Assembly: GCF_018294505.1 (NCBI RefSeq)
Contig: NC_057795.1
Location: 522,107,184-522,171,183 of the forward strand
Length of the DNA: 64,000 nucleotides
Direction: 5' to 3'
Origin: Triticum aestivum
Taxonomy: Eukaryota; Streptophyta; Magnoliopsida; Poales; Poaceae
How positions within the stretch are numbered: the first letter of the stretch is position 1; each line of letters opens with the position of its first letter. Below are positions 32,267 through 46,500 of the stretch, piece by piece. The position numbers were made by a program, and so were the translations under genes. The notes beneath the pieces are model-generated. The model did not search any database and had not been told where the DNA came from. It worked only from the letters and a program-made list of their open reading frames with translations.

Positions 32267-33990
32267 TGTTGGGGAACGTAGCATAAATTCAAAAAAATTC
32301 CTACGTGTCACCAAGATCTACCTATGGAGAAACCAGCAATGAGGGGAAGGAGAGTGCATCTACATACCCTTGTAGATCTCTAAGCGGAAGCGTTCAATGG
32401 AACGGGGTTGATGGAGTCGTACTCGCCGTGATTCAGATCACCGATGACCTAGTGCCGAACGGACAGCACCTCCGCGTTCAACACACGTACGGAGCGGATG
32501 ACGTCTCCTCCTTCTTGATCCAGCAAGGGGGAAGGAGAGGTTGATGAAGATCCAGCAGCACGACGGCGTGGTGGTGGATGCAGCAGAACTCCGGCAGGGC
32601 TTCGCTAAGCAACTACGGGAAAATGAGGAGGTGTTGCAGGGAGGAGGGAGGCGCCATGACTTATTGGTTCGGCCACCCCTCCCTCCCCTCCCTTTATATA
32701 GGCACAAGAGAGGGGGGAGGGTGCAGCCTTGCCCCTTCCTCCAAGGAAGGGGTGCGGCCAAGAGGGGGGGAGGAGTCCATCCTCCCCAAGGCACCTCGGA
32801 GGTGCCTTCCCCTCTTTGGACTCTCCCCTCTCCAAGTCTCCTTGGCGCATGGGCCTCTTGGGGCTGGTGCCCTTGGCCCATATGGGCCAAGGCGCACCCC
32901 CTACAGCCCATGTGGCCCCCCGGGGCAGGTGGACCCCCGGACCCCTTTCGGCACTCCTGGTACAATACCGATAAAGTGCGAAACTTTTCGGCGACCAAAA
33001 TAAGACTTCCTATATATAAATCTTTACCTTCAGACCATTCCGGAACTCCTCGTGACATCCAGGATCTCATCCGGGACTCCGAACAACATTCGGTTTGCTG
33101 CATACTGATATTCATACAACCCTAGCGTCACCGAACCTTAAGTGTGTAGACCCTACGGGTTCGGGAGACATGCAGACATGACCGAGACGGCTCTCGGGCA
33201 ATAACCAACTGCGGGATCTGGATACCCATGTTGGCTCCCACATGTTCCACGATGATTTCATCGGATGAACCACGATGTCGAGGATTCGATCAACCCCGTA
33301 TGCAATTCCCTTTGTCAATCGGTACGTTACTTGCCCGAGACTCGATCGTCGGTATCCCAATACCTCGTTCAGTCTCGTTATCGGCAAGTCACTTTACTCG
33401 TACCGTAATGCATGATCCCGTGACCAACCACTTTGGTCACTTTGAGCTCATTATGATGATGCATTACCGAGTGGGCCCAGAGATACCTCTCCGTCATACA
33501 GAGTGACAAATCCCAGTCTCGATCCGTGTCAACCCAACAGACACTTTCGGAGATACCTTTAGTGCACCTTTATAGTCACCTAGTTACGTTGTGACGTTTG
33601 GTACACCCAAAGCAGTCTTACGGTATCCGGGAGTTACACGATCTCATGGTCTAAGGAAGAGATACTTGACATTGAAAAAGCTCTAGCAAAACGAACTACA
33701 CGATCTTGTGCTATGCTTAGGATTGGGTCTTGTCCATCACATCATTCTCCTAATGATGTGATCCCGTTATCAATGACATCCAATGTCCATGGTCAGGAAA
33801 CCGTAACCATCTATTGATCAACGAGCTAGTTAACTAGAGGCTTACTAGGGACATGGTGTTGTCTATGTACCCACACATGTATCTGAGTTTCCTATCAATA
33901 CAATTATAGCATGGATAACAAACGATTATCATGAACAAGGAAATATAATAATAACTAATTTATTATTGCCTCTAGGGTATATTTCCAACA
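32267..33990 (-). repeat. 3' LTR of the minus-strand Angela
   Basis: Full LTR of 1724 bp in reverse orientation: TGTTGGGGAACGTAG start, TATA-type sequence (TTTATATA on plus, 32693-32700) and TATTTCCAACA end. It matches 55921-57239 over the shared part with scattered substitutions, clearly more than between the LTRs of the 11510 element. Confidence 0.92.
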
Positions 33991-35660
33991 GTCTCCCACT
34001 TGCACTAGAGTCAATAATCTAGTTCACATCGCCATGTCATTAACACTGACAGGTCACATCGCCATGTGACCAACATCCAAAGAGTTTACTAGTGTCATTA
34101 AACTAGTTCACATCATCATGTGATTAAGACTCAATGAGTTCTGGGGTTTGATCATGTTCTGCTTGTGAGAGAGGTTTTAGTCAACGGGTCTGCAACATTC
34201 AGATCCGTGTGTACTTCGCAAATCTCTATGTCATATTGTAAATGCTGCTTCCACGCTCCACTTGGAGCTATTCCAAATGGTTACTCCACTATACGTATCC
34301 GGTTTGCTACTCAGAGTCACTCGGATAGGTGTTAAAGCTTGCATCGACGTAACCCTTTACGCCGAACTCTTTATCACCTCCATAATCGAGAAACATGTCC
34401 TTATTTGTTATAAGGACAATTTTGACTGCTGTCTAATGATCCATTCCTGGATCATTCTTGTACCCCTTGACTGACTCATGGCAAGGCACACTTCCGGTGC
34501 GGTACACAACATAGCATACTATAGAGCCTACGTCTGAAGCATAGGGGACGACATTCGTCCTTTCTCTCTCTTCTGCCGTGGTCGAGCTTTAAGTCTGAAC
34601 TTCATACCTTACATCTCAGGCAAGAACTCCTTCTATGACTGATCCATCTTGAACACCTTCAAGATCATGTCAAGGTATATGCTCATTTGAAAGTACCATT
34701 AAGCATTTTTTATCTATCCTCATAGATCTTGATGCTCAATGTTCAAGTAGCTTAATCCAGGTTTTCTATTGAAAAACACCTTTCAAATAACCCTATATGC
34801 TTTCCAGAAATTCTACATCATTTCTGATCAACAATATGTCAACAACATATACTTATCAGAAATTCTATAGTGCCCCCACTCACTTCTTTGGAAATACAAG
34901 TTTCTCATAAACTTTGTATAAACCCAAAATCTTTGATCATCTTATCAAAGTGCATATTCCAACTCCGAGATGCTTACTCCAGTCCATGGAAGGATTGCTG
35001 GAGCTAGCATACCTGTTAGCATCCTTAGGATCGACAAAACCTTTCTGATTGTATCACATACAACCTTTCCTTACGAAAACTGGTAAGGAAACTCGTTTTG
35101 ACATCCATCTGCTAGATTTCATAAATGCAGCTAATGCTAACATGATTCTGACGGACTTTAAGCATTGCTACGGATGAGAAAATCTCATCGTAGTCAACTC
35201 CTTGAACTTGTGAAAAACTCTTCGCCACAAGTCAAGCTTCATAGACGGTGACATTACCGTCCATGTCCGTCTTCTCCTTAAAGATCCATTTATCTCAATG
35301 GCTTGCCGATTATCGGGCAAGTCCACCAAAGTCCATGCTTTGTTCTGATACATGCATCCTATCTCGGATTTCATGGTTTCTAACCATTTGTTGGAATTTG
35401 GGCCCACCATCGCTTCTCCATAGCTCGTAGGTTCATTGTTGTCTAGCAACATGACCTTCAAGACAGGATCATTGTACCACTCTGAAGCAGTACGCATCCT
35501 TGTCACCCTACGAGGTACGATAGTGACTTGATCCAAAACTTTATGATCACTATCATAAGCTTCTACTTCAATTGGTGTAGGCGCCACATGAACAACTTCC
35601 TGTGCCCTGCTGCACACTAGTTGAAGTGACGGTTCAATAACTTCATCAAGTCTCCACCAT
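33991..35660 (-). mobile_element. 3' internal remnant of the minus-strand Angela
   Basis: Starts at the reverse polypurine tract (GTCTCCCACTTGCACTAG on plus) and runs through a decayed RNase H and reverse transcriptase region. Many stops and indels break the frame. It ends abruptly where the LARD LTR begins at 35661. Confidence 0.85.
35168..35650 (-). pseudogene. Decayed Angela polyprotein fragment (integrase-RT linker and RT start)
   Basis: The minus frame contains LLDNNEPTSYGEAMVGPNSN, then KWLETMKSEI and WTLVDLPDNRQAIE. These align with the intact polyprotein at 14516-18511 just before and at the start of its reverse transcriptase. The frame then shifts and loses the family motif (no YVDD box in frame). 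The fragment opens at a non-ATG codon because the LARD insertion cut the gene upstream. Confidence 0.85.
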
Positions 35661-38600
35661 TGTAACGCCCCAAGACCGGAGCTTCAGATGCCTTCTAGGG
35701 TTTCCGAGATTCGTTGTGTGATTTTGTTTGGTTCGTGCATTCATCTCTGCATCATGTGCATTGCATCACGTCATCATGCCATCATGCCATTTAATTTTTA
35801 AAACTCAACTAAATAAATTGCATAGATCTTTTGATCTATTTAAACCGAGGGAACTCACATGGTGACTTCTCTTTATAACATATCCTCCAATATTAGGGAG
35901 CTATATTAAATATTCCATTGTTTCGGAAATCACCCATATACACACTTGCAAAATAATTTCGTTCCTTTTTCTGCTTCAAGTTTGGTCTCTAACCTTGCCA
36001 ATAATTCTTTCATCGCTTTTCGGAGCTCCACCAAAAATCTCAACATTTTTGGACACTTCTCAAACCCGTCCTAGTTCAAACCATTTGGATTAAATTCAAA
36101 GGAGTTTGAATTTATATCTTTTGATCATGCCACTTCTATTTTTCCTGGAACAAGCACATTTTTGTGAGTCCATGAAATTTATCCCCATGCCCAAATTCTA
36201 TCTCTACCTTCCTTTCTTCTCCTTTTTCCTCTTTGACATTTTCTGTTTTTGGGAGAAAGGAGAAGAAGGAGAGCAGCCGTAGCTCGGCCTGCTCGTAGCA
36301 GCCGGCCCAGGCCACCGTGGCCTCCCTAAGCCTAGCAGCCAGGCCGACCCACCAAGGCCAAGGCCCAGCCGACCCCCTGCCCTTAACCCTAGCCCCCCTC
36401 GATCGATCCCCATCTCTCGATCCTTCCTCCAGCGCCGCCAACCTCCCTCGTCCTCATCCTGATCGCGCTGCCAGGGGAGAGCCGAACGCCCGATCCCCAC
36501 CTCTCTCGCTCGCAGTCCCGCTCGGTCCCCCTCGTCTCTTCCTTCCTCCACTCTCTCCCTCGCGCCGCCACACGCAGGGATGAGGAGCCCCGACAACCGC
36601 TCCTCCTCTGCCTCGCGTCGCCCTCCAGCGCCGCCCCCGTCCGGATCCGTCGGGCCCTGCCATGGCCGCGCCTCCCTACTGCCGAGGCCCCGCCGCCAAG
36701 TCCCGCCTGCAGCGTCCTGGCGAGCGCCGGGTTGAACGGCAGCAACTCCTCCTTGCCTCGTCCACGTCAATGGGAGCCGTGCCTTGGACCTCTGCAACCT
36801 CGCCGGAGTGAGCTCGTCCCCGCCGCGCCAAGCCCCTCTCCATCGACCCCGCATGCCGTCGCAGAAACTTCATCTCCGTCAGCCGGTGCAGCAGCGCCAC
36901 CGCAGTACCGCCCCGACCTCCACGACCAGCGCCTCCACTACCTCCCCGTCGCTGCGCCAGCCTCCAGCATCGCGCCCCTGTTGCTGTTGAAGCCAAGCCC
37001 AACGGTCACCGAGCGTGAAATTTGCCAAGTACCACCAAGTTCCTAATGGATGCGCCAAGTCCCCAGCGAGACCTGTTTTCGTCAAGTTCGACTACACGGC
37101 TATGACCTCGGAGTTGGACTGCAAGCGCCAAGTACCCCACCGGCAAGACCACACGGACGCTCGAACGACTACAGGACCGGAACGCCTACTACATGGATAC
37201 GCCAAGTTCCGCTTCGAACATGTACGGCTACACGACGACCCGCCGAGATCCCGTGAATGTCTACTTCCACTACCGCCGCCGCCGTGTACGACTACTTCCT
37301 CTACCGACGCCGTGTACAACTACTTCCACGATGTCCCGTAAACGCCTACTTCCTCTACACCGCTCCGAACTCGTTCCGCCCCGAAACGCACGCTTCGAAG
37401 GTATAACCCGAGATGACCGCCCGTGAATGAATGCATGTGTTGAATGAGATGCACCGTTTGCACCGTGTCCGAATTGTCACTCGTTTCCATGCCGCCATCC
37501 CGTGGGAACCCGGAAGCCGGGATCACCCCACCATCTTGCATGACTCGCTCACGCTCACTTCCTTTTGCACCGGTATCTCCGTGATCTACCGGAACCGATA
37601 CGTTGTCGTGGCATCATTTTCGGATATGTTGTCGTGGCATCATTTTCGGATATGTTGTCGTGGCACCATTTTTGTTATCATTGCCATGGCACCCCTTTCG
37701 TTCCACCATGGTGACAAATGCCTCGTTTCAACATGCTCATGTTAACGTTTTCTTAAAATTGCATAAACTTGCATATGTCATCCGCATCATGATAACAACA
37801 TTTAAAATGTTTAAAATTGTGTTTGCTTTAAATTGCTAAATGTCATATGGGGATTTTCCGAAATTGTTGTTTGTTGTTTCCGGCCTCACTTAAACTTGCC
37901 TAAATAGTTAGTTTATTTATGCTCCACCTCCTGCCATGTTTAATAACATTTAATATTGTTGAGTACCTAACCGAGAGAGAACTAAATAATTGATGTGGTG
38001 TTCCGTCAATATGCAACTCGTTGCATATTGAGCTCCACTTAAATTGTAGTGTTGTTTGCTTCACTTTGCCATGCCATGCCTCATTAAACCGGACATGCAT
38101 CATACTTGATTGTGCATCATGCCTTGCCTATGCTTGTGTGTTTACCATGGTTGTTTGCTTCTTTCCGGTTTGCTTCTCTCGTTAGCTTCGGTTTCGTTCC
38201 GGAGTTGTGAGGATTCGTTCGACTACGTCCGTTTGTCTTCTTCATGGACTCATTCTTCTTCCTATCGGGATTTCAGGCAAGATGACCATTACCCTTGATA
38301 TCACTTCTATCTTTGCTTGCTAGTTGCTTCGTTCTATCGCTGTGCTGCGTTACCTATCACTTGTTTACCATGCATCCCATATTGCCATGTCAGCCTCTAA
38401 CCTTTTGACACCCTTCCTAGCAAACCGTTGTTTGGCTATGTTACCGCTTTGCTCAGCCCCTCTTATAGCGTTGTTAGTTGCAGGTGAAGTTGAAGATTGC
38501 TCCATGATGGACAGGATTATGTTGGGATATCACAATATCTCTTATATTATTAATGCATCTATATACTTGGTTAAGGGTGGAAGACTCGGCCTTATGCCTG

Positions 38601-39904
38601 GTGTTTTGTTCCACTCTTGCCGCCCTAGTTTCCGTCATACCGGTGTTATGTTCCCGGATTTTGCGTTCCTTATGCGGTTGGGTGATTTATGGGACCCCCT
38701 TGACAGTTCGCTTTGAATAAAACTCCTCCAGCAAGGCCCAACCTTGGTTTTATCATTTGCCACCTAAGCCTTTTTCCCTTGGGTTCTGCGGACTCAAGGG
38801 TCATCTTTATTTCAGCCCCCCGGGGCCAGTGCTTGTCTAAGTGTTGGTCCAAACTAGAGCCCTTTGCAGCGCCCCCTCAGGGAAACTTGAGGTCTGGTTT
38901 TAGTTGTACGGATTGCTCATCCGGTGTTGCCCTGAGAACGAGATATGTGCAGCTCCTATCGGGATTATCGGCGCATCGGGCGGCTTTGCTGGTCTTGTTT
39001 TACCATTGTCGAAATGTCTTGTAAACCGGGATTCCGAGTCTGATCGGGTCTTCCTGGGAGAAGGTCTATTCCTTCGTTGATCACGAGAGCTTGTCATGGG
39101 CTAAGTTGGGACACCCCTGCAGGGTATAATCTTTCAAAAGCCGTGCTTGCGGTTATAGGCAGATGGGAATTTGTTAATGTCCGGTTGTAGATAACTTGAC
39201 ACCAGATACGAATTAAAACGCATCAACCGCGTGTGTAGCCGTGATGGTCTCTTCTCGGCGGAGTCCGGGAAGTGAACACGGTTTTGGTTATGTTTGACGT
39301 AAGTAGGAGTTCAGGATCACTTCTTGATCATTGCTAGCTTCACGACCGTTCCATTTGCTCTCTTCTCGCTCTTATTTGCGTATGTTAGCCACCATATATG
39401 CTTAGTCGCTGCTGCAACCTCACCACTTTACCCCTTTCCTTTCCCATAAGCTTAAATAGTCTTGATCTCGCGGGTTTTGAGATTGCTGAGTCCTCGTGAC
39501 TCACCAGATACTATCACAACAGTTGCAGGTGCCGATGATACCAGTGCAGGCGATGCAACCGAGCTCAGATGGGAGCTCAACGAAGATCTTAGTTGTTGCT
39601 ATGTTTCGTTTCATGTTGATCAGTAGTGGAGCCCAGTTGGGACGATCGGGGATCTAGCAGTTGGGTTATCTTCTTTTCTTTTGGCTTCGTCCGTAGTCGG
39701 ACTATGTGTGTACTCTGAATGATGTATGATTTATTATATGTTCATTGTGTGAAGTGGCGATTGTAAGCCAACTCTTTATCCCATTCTTGTTCATTACATG
39801 GGATTGTGTGAAGATGACCCTTCTTGCGACAAAACCACAATGCGGTTATGCCTCTAAGTCGTGCTTCGACACGTGGGAGATATAGCCGCATCGTGGGTGT
39901 TACA
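35661..39904 (+). repeat. LARD-like LTR 1 (4244 bp)
   Basis: Begins TGTAACGCCCCAAGACC and ends CATCGTGGGTGTTACA, with perfect TGTAAC...GTTACA termini. Directly after it comes TGGTAATCAGAGCC, a Met-tRNA-type primer site. The LTR holds a GC-rich block (36280-37400) with many short frames but no protein domain. Length and lack of genes fit large retrotransposon derivatives (LARDs, such as the Sukkula group). Orientation follows from the primer site on the right of the LTR. Confidence 0.85.
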
Positions 39905-42900
39905 AGTTGGTAATCAGAGCCATCCCCGACTTAGGAGCCCCCTGCTTGATTGTTTGCTGGCGTTGTTGAGTCTAGAACAAAAATGTTTTGAGTCTTAGGA
40001 TTATATATATCGGAGAGTAGGATTCTTTTTACTCCTCAGTCCCTTCGTCGCTCTGGTGAGGTCTCCTGACGTAGATGTTTTGACTTTCCTCTCCTCAAAT
40101 TTCACTAAAAAAAATTTAGGATCACGCGGGTATCTTGGAATCGTTCCGATGGTTTTGTGACGAGAACATTGTTCTTGGTGCCTCCTGTCTATTATGTGGC
40201 TTTGACCCGGGGAGTTGAGCTCCGAGGTGTTGTCGTCATAATTTTATCGTTGCAGTTCTGGAATACCTGAGTTTTGCCGACATCGAAAATCTCTTTTATG
40301 CAGTTGTTGGTGAGATAACCTCGATAACCCAGTACTGGGGCGAGCTCGAGAGTATTGCCATAACTCGTATAACGGATGCTTTTCGAAGGTTGAGGTACAC
40401 GATTTCCGAAGGTTTCTTGGTTATGTGTTGACGGATGGATACAGCTTGGATGTAGGTATTGTTAGTTTTGGGTGAGATATATATTGCTTCCCCTGTATCC
40501 CCAACACCGGATTGCATAACCAGAAAGTTTCGGGAGTTTTATAGGTGGGAATTCAAGTAGCTCCTAGAATATCTTTTCGACAGATGCATGATATGAGATT
40601 GGGGTTTGACGTCTAGTGGTCCGCCTTTCCACGGTCGTTTTTACAGTGGTCTCGTTGTGTCTTAAAGAACCCTTGGCTATGCTGGTTTGGGGACACTTCG
40701 TATGTCATGTGCACTGCCTTGTACATGATGGTGCTGTACACTCGAGCCCGTGTGGGCCCCACCACGAAAACTTCGGACGAAATCTCTATCATATGTTTGT
40801 TCCGGCTTATTCTGCAAGCCAAATCCTTTGTTTTGTTTTGAGTTGTGGTATTCGAGTTGCTTCGAAGTCAAATGTTGAATCCATACCTTTCCTAAACGGT
40901 GTTCTCATATTGCTATGTGAATACTAGTCCTTCTTGATCATCGAGGTCGTCATGTTAATTCTTTTCCAACCGGTGCGCTTCTCTTCGAGATGGATCCCAT
41001 CATTCTCCCCATCCGCAAGATCAATTCTAAGTTTTCTCAACGGTGTTTGTTTCATCCGCCAAGTTGTCTTTGTTTTCCCACCCTCCCACCCTTTTTTCTT
41101 CAAGGACTCAGATTTCTTAATCGGGTATCCTTTTATTTGTGAGAAGTCTCTTCATTCGTTTCTTTCAATGTTCTTACCCGGTGATTATCATGAAGTTGGC
41201 TAGGAGTTTCAAGTTCATCATTCTTCGTTATTTTTCTTCTCCGGTGGATCCAATTCAAGCTTTCGGTGTTGATCATATCCTTATCCTCGTTCAAATGCTA
41301 TCCCATGCCGGTGCCTCTCATAATTGTTCACCTCTCTCTATTCTTATCCGGAGTGCTCTAGATATCTCGGAAGATTCGTGTTTCCATTCTCAATCCGTTC
41401 AAGTTATTTTGAGGTTGTTATCTCATTCAAGCCATTTAATTCAACCGACGCAATCTCTCTTTTAAATCATTCAACGGTGTTTTCCTTTTGAGTGGGCCCT
41501 AACCCACAGGTCTTTTCCCAGGATCTTTCCTTACTCTCCTAATTTTCCCGGAGATATTCCCAAATTCTTTTGAAGTTTGACGTAAGTACGAATTTTCATC
41601 AGTCATATTCCTTCTTCAAGATCGCTTTTAAAACATTTTCATCGTTGGTTCATCATTTCTATTCTTCGTTGTTCCGGAGTATCTCAACAATGCATGGTGG
41701 TTCTCATCATCATTCTCAACATTTGAAGACCGAAGAAGAGGTTCTCTTAAATCTTGCTCCATTCTCTTCAAGATTCATGGTTCTAGCTTCATGCCATCCT
41801 CATAATTGTTTTCGATTGTGAGAATTCTTTTCAACCATCCGACGCATTTCATGAGTTTCTTTTCCTTTCTCGATCATCTGAAGGCCATCATTTATGAATA
41901 CTATTCATTCTCAGCTTTCAGCTCTCGTTCTCGAATTCTTCCGGTGCATCGTCCAGATATCCTATAGTCAGCTCATGATCTCTTTGTTCTCTTGTATCTA
42001 AATTCTGTCAAGTATCTTCATTCATTTTCCAATTCTTCCTGGTGATTTGTGCCTTTGCTAATCTCATTTTCAATTCTTACAGTGGTTTGTTCAAGATTTC
42101 TCTTCCTTCGTCATCATATCAATTCACTCGTTCTTTTGTTATTTCCATCCCATCGGTGGTTCCATCAATTCCTTCTGAAGTTTGCGCTATATCTCTATCT
42201 GTAATCATTTTTCAATGAGAATAAGTAGTATGCCAAATCCGTTGCTTGTCATCAATTTAAATTGGTGAAGGATAGGCATGACATAATTCTTATTATTGTT
42301 TCATCTAAGTGATCTAGTTTCTTCTTTCCAGAGTTGTGCATCATGTCACATTTCTCGGTTCGAGATGCTTCATCTTTTCTTTTACCGGAGTTCTTCATGG
42401 AGGCTCTACATGGTGGCTCATCAAGGATTCCTTTCATCCTTCAATTGTTCTTCAAGATTTCTCTCGAAGTTAAGATCCGCCAAGCTACACTCTAAAATAA
42501 ACATGGTGCTCAACACATGTTTTTTTGTGAGGAGTTCAAGCATTCTTTATCGTGCATTTCGAAGTGCAATTCTTCCTACCTTATCTTTTGAGGTGGTGTT
42601 ATGTCACTCTTGACAATTTCCTTCATGTTTCATGATTCATATGTTGTCAAGAACGAGGTATTTTAAATCCATCAATCTCTTCGTTGGAGTTATCTTGGTA
42701 TAGATTTCACCTAAAGCCTTCCCTAAGGAATGTTGTATTGTGGTGCTTATCAATGATCCAAGTTTTCTCCTATCCTCTCAGCGAAAGCAGTTTTCATCTC
42801 TTCGTTGATCTCAAGCAAGCAATTGTTTCCGTTAGTGGCCGGTTGTCACCTCATAATTTTGAGATGTTTTCCATAAGCCCACTACAAGCTTATTCGTTTC

Positions 42901-43506
42901 GTTGTTGGTTTCCAACAACTCCGTTATAACCTTCTTGGAAGGCTGCTTTCCAAGCTCATTTGTGGCAGAAGTTGGCATTTTCTTCTCCATTCTGTTATTC
43001 CAATGATCTATCTTCTATTATTTCTTCCGGAGGCATTGTGATGTTGCTCTTTTCACTCATCATCTCGAATTGTGAGGATCGTGTTCTTTTCGTGCTTATC
43101 CATTTAACCGGAATGTTGTGTCATCTCTTCAAGTTCTTTTCATCTTATCAAGTCTTGCATCTCCTTTCAACCGGAGTGCTGTCCGAATTTGTTCTTCCTC
43201 GTTCCTTATTTATCTCGTTTCAACCAGAGTGGTTCTAATTCCTTCTTGTCAATTGTACTCGTCATTCATAGCTTTGCAACCTCCAAGGTTCACATGGTGT
43301 TCCTTGTTTCTATTTTCTACCGCAGTGCTCTCAATTGTGTTCAACTCCGTTGTGTTCTTTCTCTCAACTTTTCAACTTCTCAAGGTTCTTTGGTTTCACT
43401 CTTTTGTCAAAGAAGCAACTTAGTTTTACCTCCTCTCTTCCTCTTCCGTTTCTCTCCGGTGCCATTCTAGATCTTGGGACGAGATCCTCTCGTAGTGGTG
43501 GAGTGT
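39905..43506 (+). mobile_element. LARD-like internal domain 1 (3602 bp, non-coding)
   Basis: Starts with the primer-binding site (TGGTAATCAGAGCC, 39908-39921) and ends with a G-rich tract (TAGTGGTGGAGTG) before the next LTR. The longest frames are about 100 codons and Ser/Phe/Leu-rich, with no gag or pol motif. The domain must be mobilised by proteins from another element if at all. Confidence 0.8.
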
Positions 43507-46500
43507 TGTAACGCCCCAAGACCGGAGCTTCAGATGCCTTCCAGGGTTTCCGAGATTCGTTGTGTGATTTTGTTTGGTTCGTGCATTCATCTCTGCATCA
43601 TGTGCATTGCATCACGTCATTATGCCATCATGCCATTTAATTTTTGAAACTCAACTAAATAAATTGCATAGATCTTTTGATCTATTTAAACCGAGGGAAC
43701 TCACTTGGTGACTTCTCTTTATAACATATCCTCCAATATTAGGGAGCTATATTAAATGTTCCATTGTTTCGGAAATCACCCATATACACACTTGCAAAAT
43801 AATTTCGTTCCTTTTTCTGCTTCAAGTTTGGTCTCTAACCTTGCCAATAATTCTTTCATCGCTTTCGGGAGCTCCACCAAAAATCTCAACATTTTTGGAC
43901 ACTTCTCAAACCCGTCCTAGTTCAAACCATTTGGATTAAATTCAAAGGAGTTTGAATTTATATCTTTTGATCATGCCACTTCTATTTTTCCTGGAACAAG
44001 CACATTTTTGTGAGTCCATGAAATTTATCCCAATGCCCAAATTCTATCTCTACCTTCCTTTCTTCTCCTTTTTCCTCTTTGACATTTTCTGTTTTTGGGA
44101 GAAAGGAGAAGAAGGAGAGCAGCCGTAGCTCGGCCTGCTCGTAGCAGCCGGCCCAGGCCACCGTGGCCTCCCTAAGCCTAGCAGCCAGGCCGACCCACCA
44201 AGGCCAAGGCCCAGCCGACCCCCTACCCTCAACCCTAGCCCCCCTCGATCGATCCCCATCTCTCGATCCTTCCTCCAGCGCCGCCAACCTCCCTCGTCCT
44301 CATCCTGATCGCGCTGCCAGGGGAGAGCCGAACGCCCGATCCCCACCTCTCTCGCTCGCAGTCCCGCTCGGTCCCCCTCGTCTCTTCCTCCCTCCACTCT
44401 CTCCCTCGCGCCGCCACACGCAGGGATGAGGAGCCCCGACAACCGCTCCTCCTCTGCCTCGCGTCACCCTCTAGCGCCGCCCCCGTCCGGATCCGTCGGG
44501 CCCTGCCATGGCCACGCCTCCCTGCTGCCGAGGCCCCGCCGCCAAGTCCCGCCTGCGGCGTCCTGGCGAGCGCCGGGTCGAACGGCAGCAGCTCCTCCTT
44601 GCCTCGTCCACGTCAACGGGAGCCGTGCCTTGGACCTCTGCAACCTTGCCGGAGTGAGCTCGTCCCCGCCGCGCCAAGCCCCTCTCCATCGACCCCGCAC
44701 GCCGTCGCAGAAACTTCGTCTCCGTCAGCCGGTGCAGCAGCGCCACCGCAGTACCGCCCCGACCTCCGCGACGAGCGCCTCCACTACCTCCCCGTCGCTG
44801 CGCCAGCCTCCAGCATCGCGCCCCTATTGCTGCTGACGCCAAGCCCAACGGTCACCGAGCGTGAAATTTGCCAAGTACCACCAAGTTCCTGATGGATGCG
44901 CCAAGTCCCCAGCGAGACCTGTTTTCGTCAAGTTCGACTACACGGCTATGACCTCGGAGTTGGACCGCAAGTGCCAAGTACCCCACCGGCAAGACCACAC
45001 GGACGCTCGAACGACTACAGGACCGGAACGCCTACTACATGGATACGCCAAGTTCTGCTTCGAACATGTACGGCTACATGACGACCCGCCGAGATCCTGT
45101 GAACATCTACTTCCACTACCGCCGCCGCCGTGTACGACTACTTCCTCTACCGACGCCGTGTACAACTACTTCCATGACGTCCCGTGAACGCCTACTTCCT
45201 CTACACCGCTCCGAACTCGTTCCGCCCCGAAACGCACACTTCGAAGGTATAAGCCGAGACGACCGCCCGTGAACGAATGCATGTGTTGAATGAGATGCAC
45301 CGTTTGCACAGTGTCCGAATTGTCACTTGTTTCCATGCCGCCGTCCCGTGGGAACCCGGAAGCCAGGATCACCCCACCATCTTGCATGACTCACTCACGC
45401 TCACTTCCTTTTGCACCGGTATCTTCGTGAGCTACCGGAACCGATATGTTGCCGTGGCATCATTTTCGGATATGTTGCCGTGGCATCATTTTTGGATATG
45501 TTGCCATGGCACCATTTTCGTTATCATTGCCGTGGCACCCCTTTCGTTCCACCACGGTGACAAATGCCTCGTTTCAACATGCTCATGTTAACGTTTTCTT
45601 AAAATTGCGTAAACTTGCATATGTCATCCGCATCATGATAACATCATTTAAAATGTTTAAAATTGTGTTTGCTTTAAATTGCTAAATGTCATATGGGGAT
45701 TTTCCGGAATTGTTGTTTGTTGTTTCCGGCCTCACTTAAACTTGCCTAAATAGTTAGTTTATTATGCTTCACCTCTTGCCATGTTTAATAACATTTAATA
45801 TTGTTGGTACCTAACCGAGAGAGAACTAAATAATTGATGTGGTGTTCCGTCAATATGCAACTCGTTGCATATTGAGCTCCACTTAAATTGTAGTATTGTT
45901 TGCTTCACTTTGCCATGCCATGCCTCATTAAACCGGACATGCATCATACTTGATTGTGCATCATGCCATGACTATGCTTGTGTGTTTACCATGGTTGTTT
46001 GCTTCTTTCCGGTTTGCTTCTCTCGTTAGCTTCGGTTTCGTTCCGGAGTTGTGAGGATTCGTTCGACTACGTCCGTTTGTCTTCTTCATGGACTCATTCT
46101 TCTTCCTATCGGGATTTCAGGCAAGATGACCATTACCCTTGATATCACTTCTATCTTTGCTTGCTAGTTGCTTCGTTCTATCGCTATGCTGCGCTACCTA
46201 TCACTTGTTTACCATGCCTCCCATATTGCCATGTCAGCCTCTAACCTTTTCACCCTTCCTAGCAAACCGTTGCTTGGCTATGTTACCGCTTTGCTCAGCC
46301 CCTCTTATAGCGTTGTTAGTTGCAGGTGAAGTTGAAGATTGCTCCATGATGGACAGGATTATGTTGGGATATCACAATATCTCTTATTTAATTAATGCAT
46401 CTATATACTTGGTAAAGGGTGGAAGACTCGGCCTTATGCCTGGTGTTTTGTTCCACTCTTGCCGCCCTAGTTTCCGTCATACCGGTGTTATGTTCCCGGA

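Noticed and set aside
36136..37050. Long frames in the GC-rich part of the LARD LTRs (for example 36204-36854 minus, 44471-44848 minus, 52108-52740 minus)
   Set aside because: Overlapping frames on both strands in GC-rich low-complexity DNA, with Arg/Gly/Pro-rich translations and no motif.
38324..38716. A ~130-codon frame repeated in all three LARD LTRs (also near 46139 and 53975)
   Set aside because: Conservation follows from the tandem duplication of the LTR. The frames open and close at different points in the three copies and show no domain.
41139..43470. Ser/Phe/Leu-rich frames in the LARD internals considered as gag
   Set aside because: No zinc knuckle, protease, integrase or RT motif. 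The frames are short, overlapping and disrupted by indels between copies.
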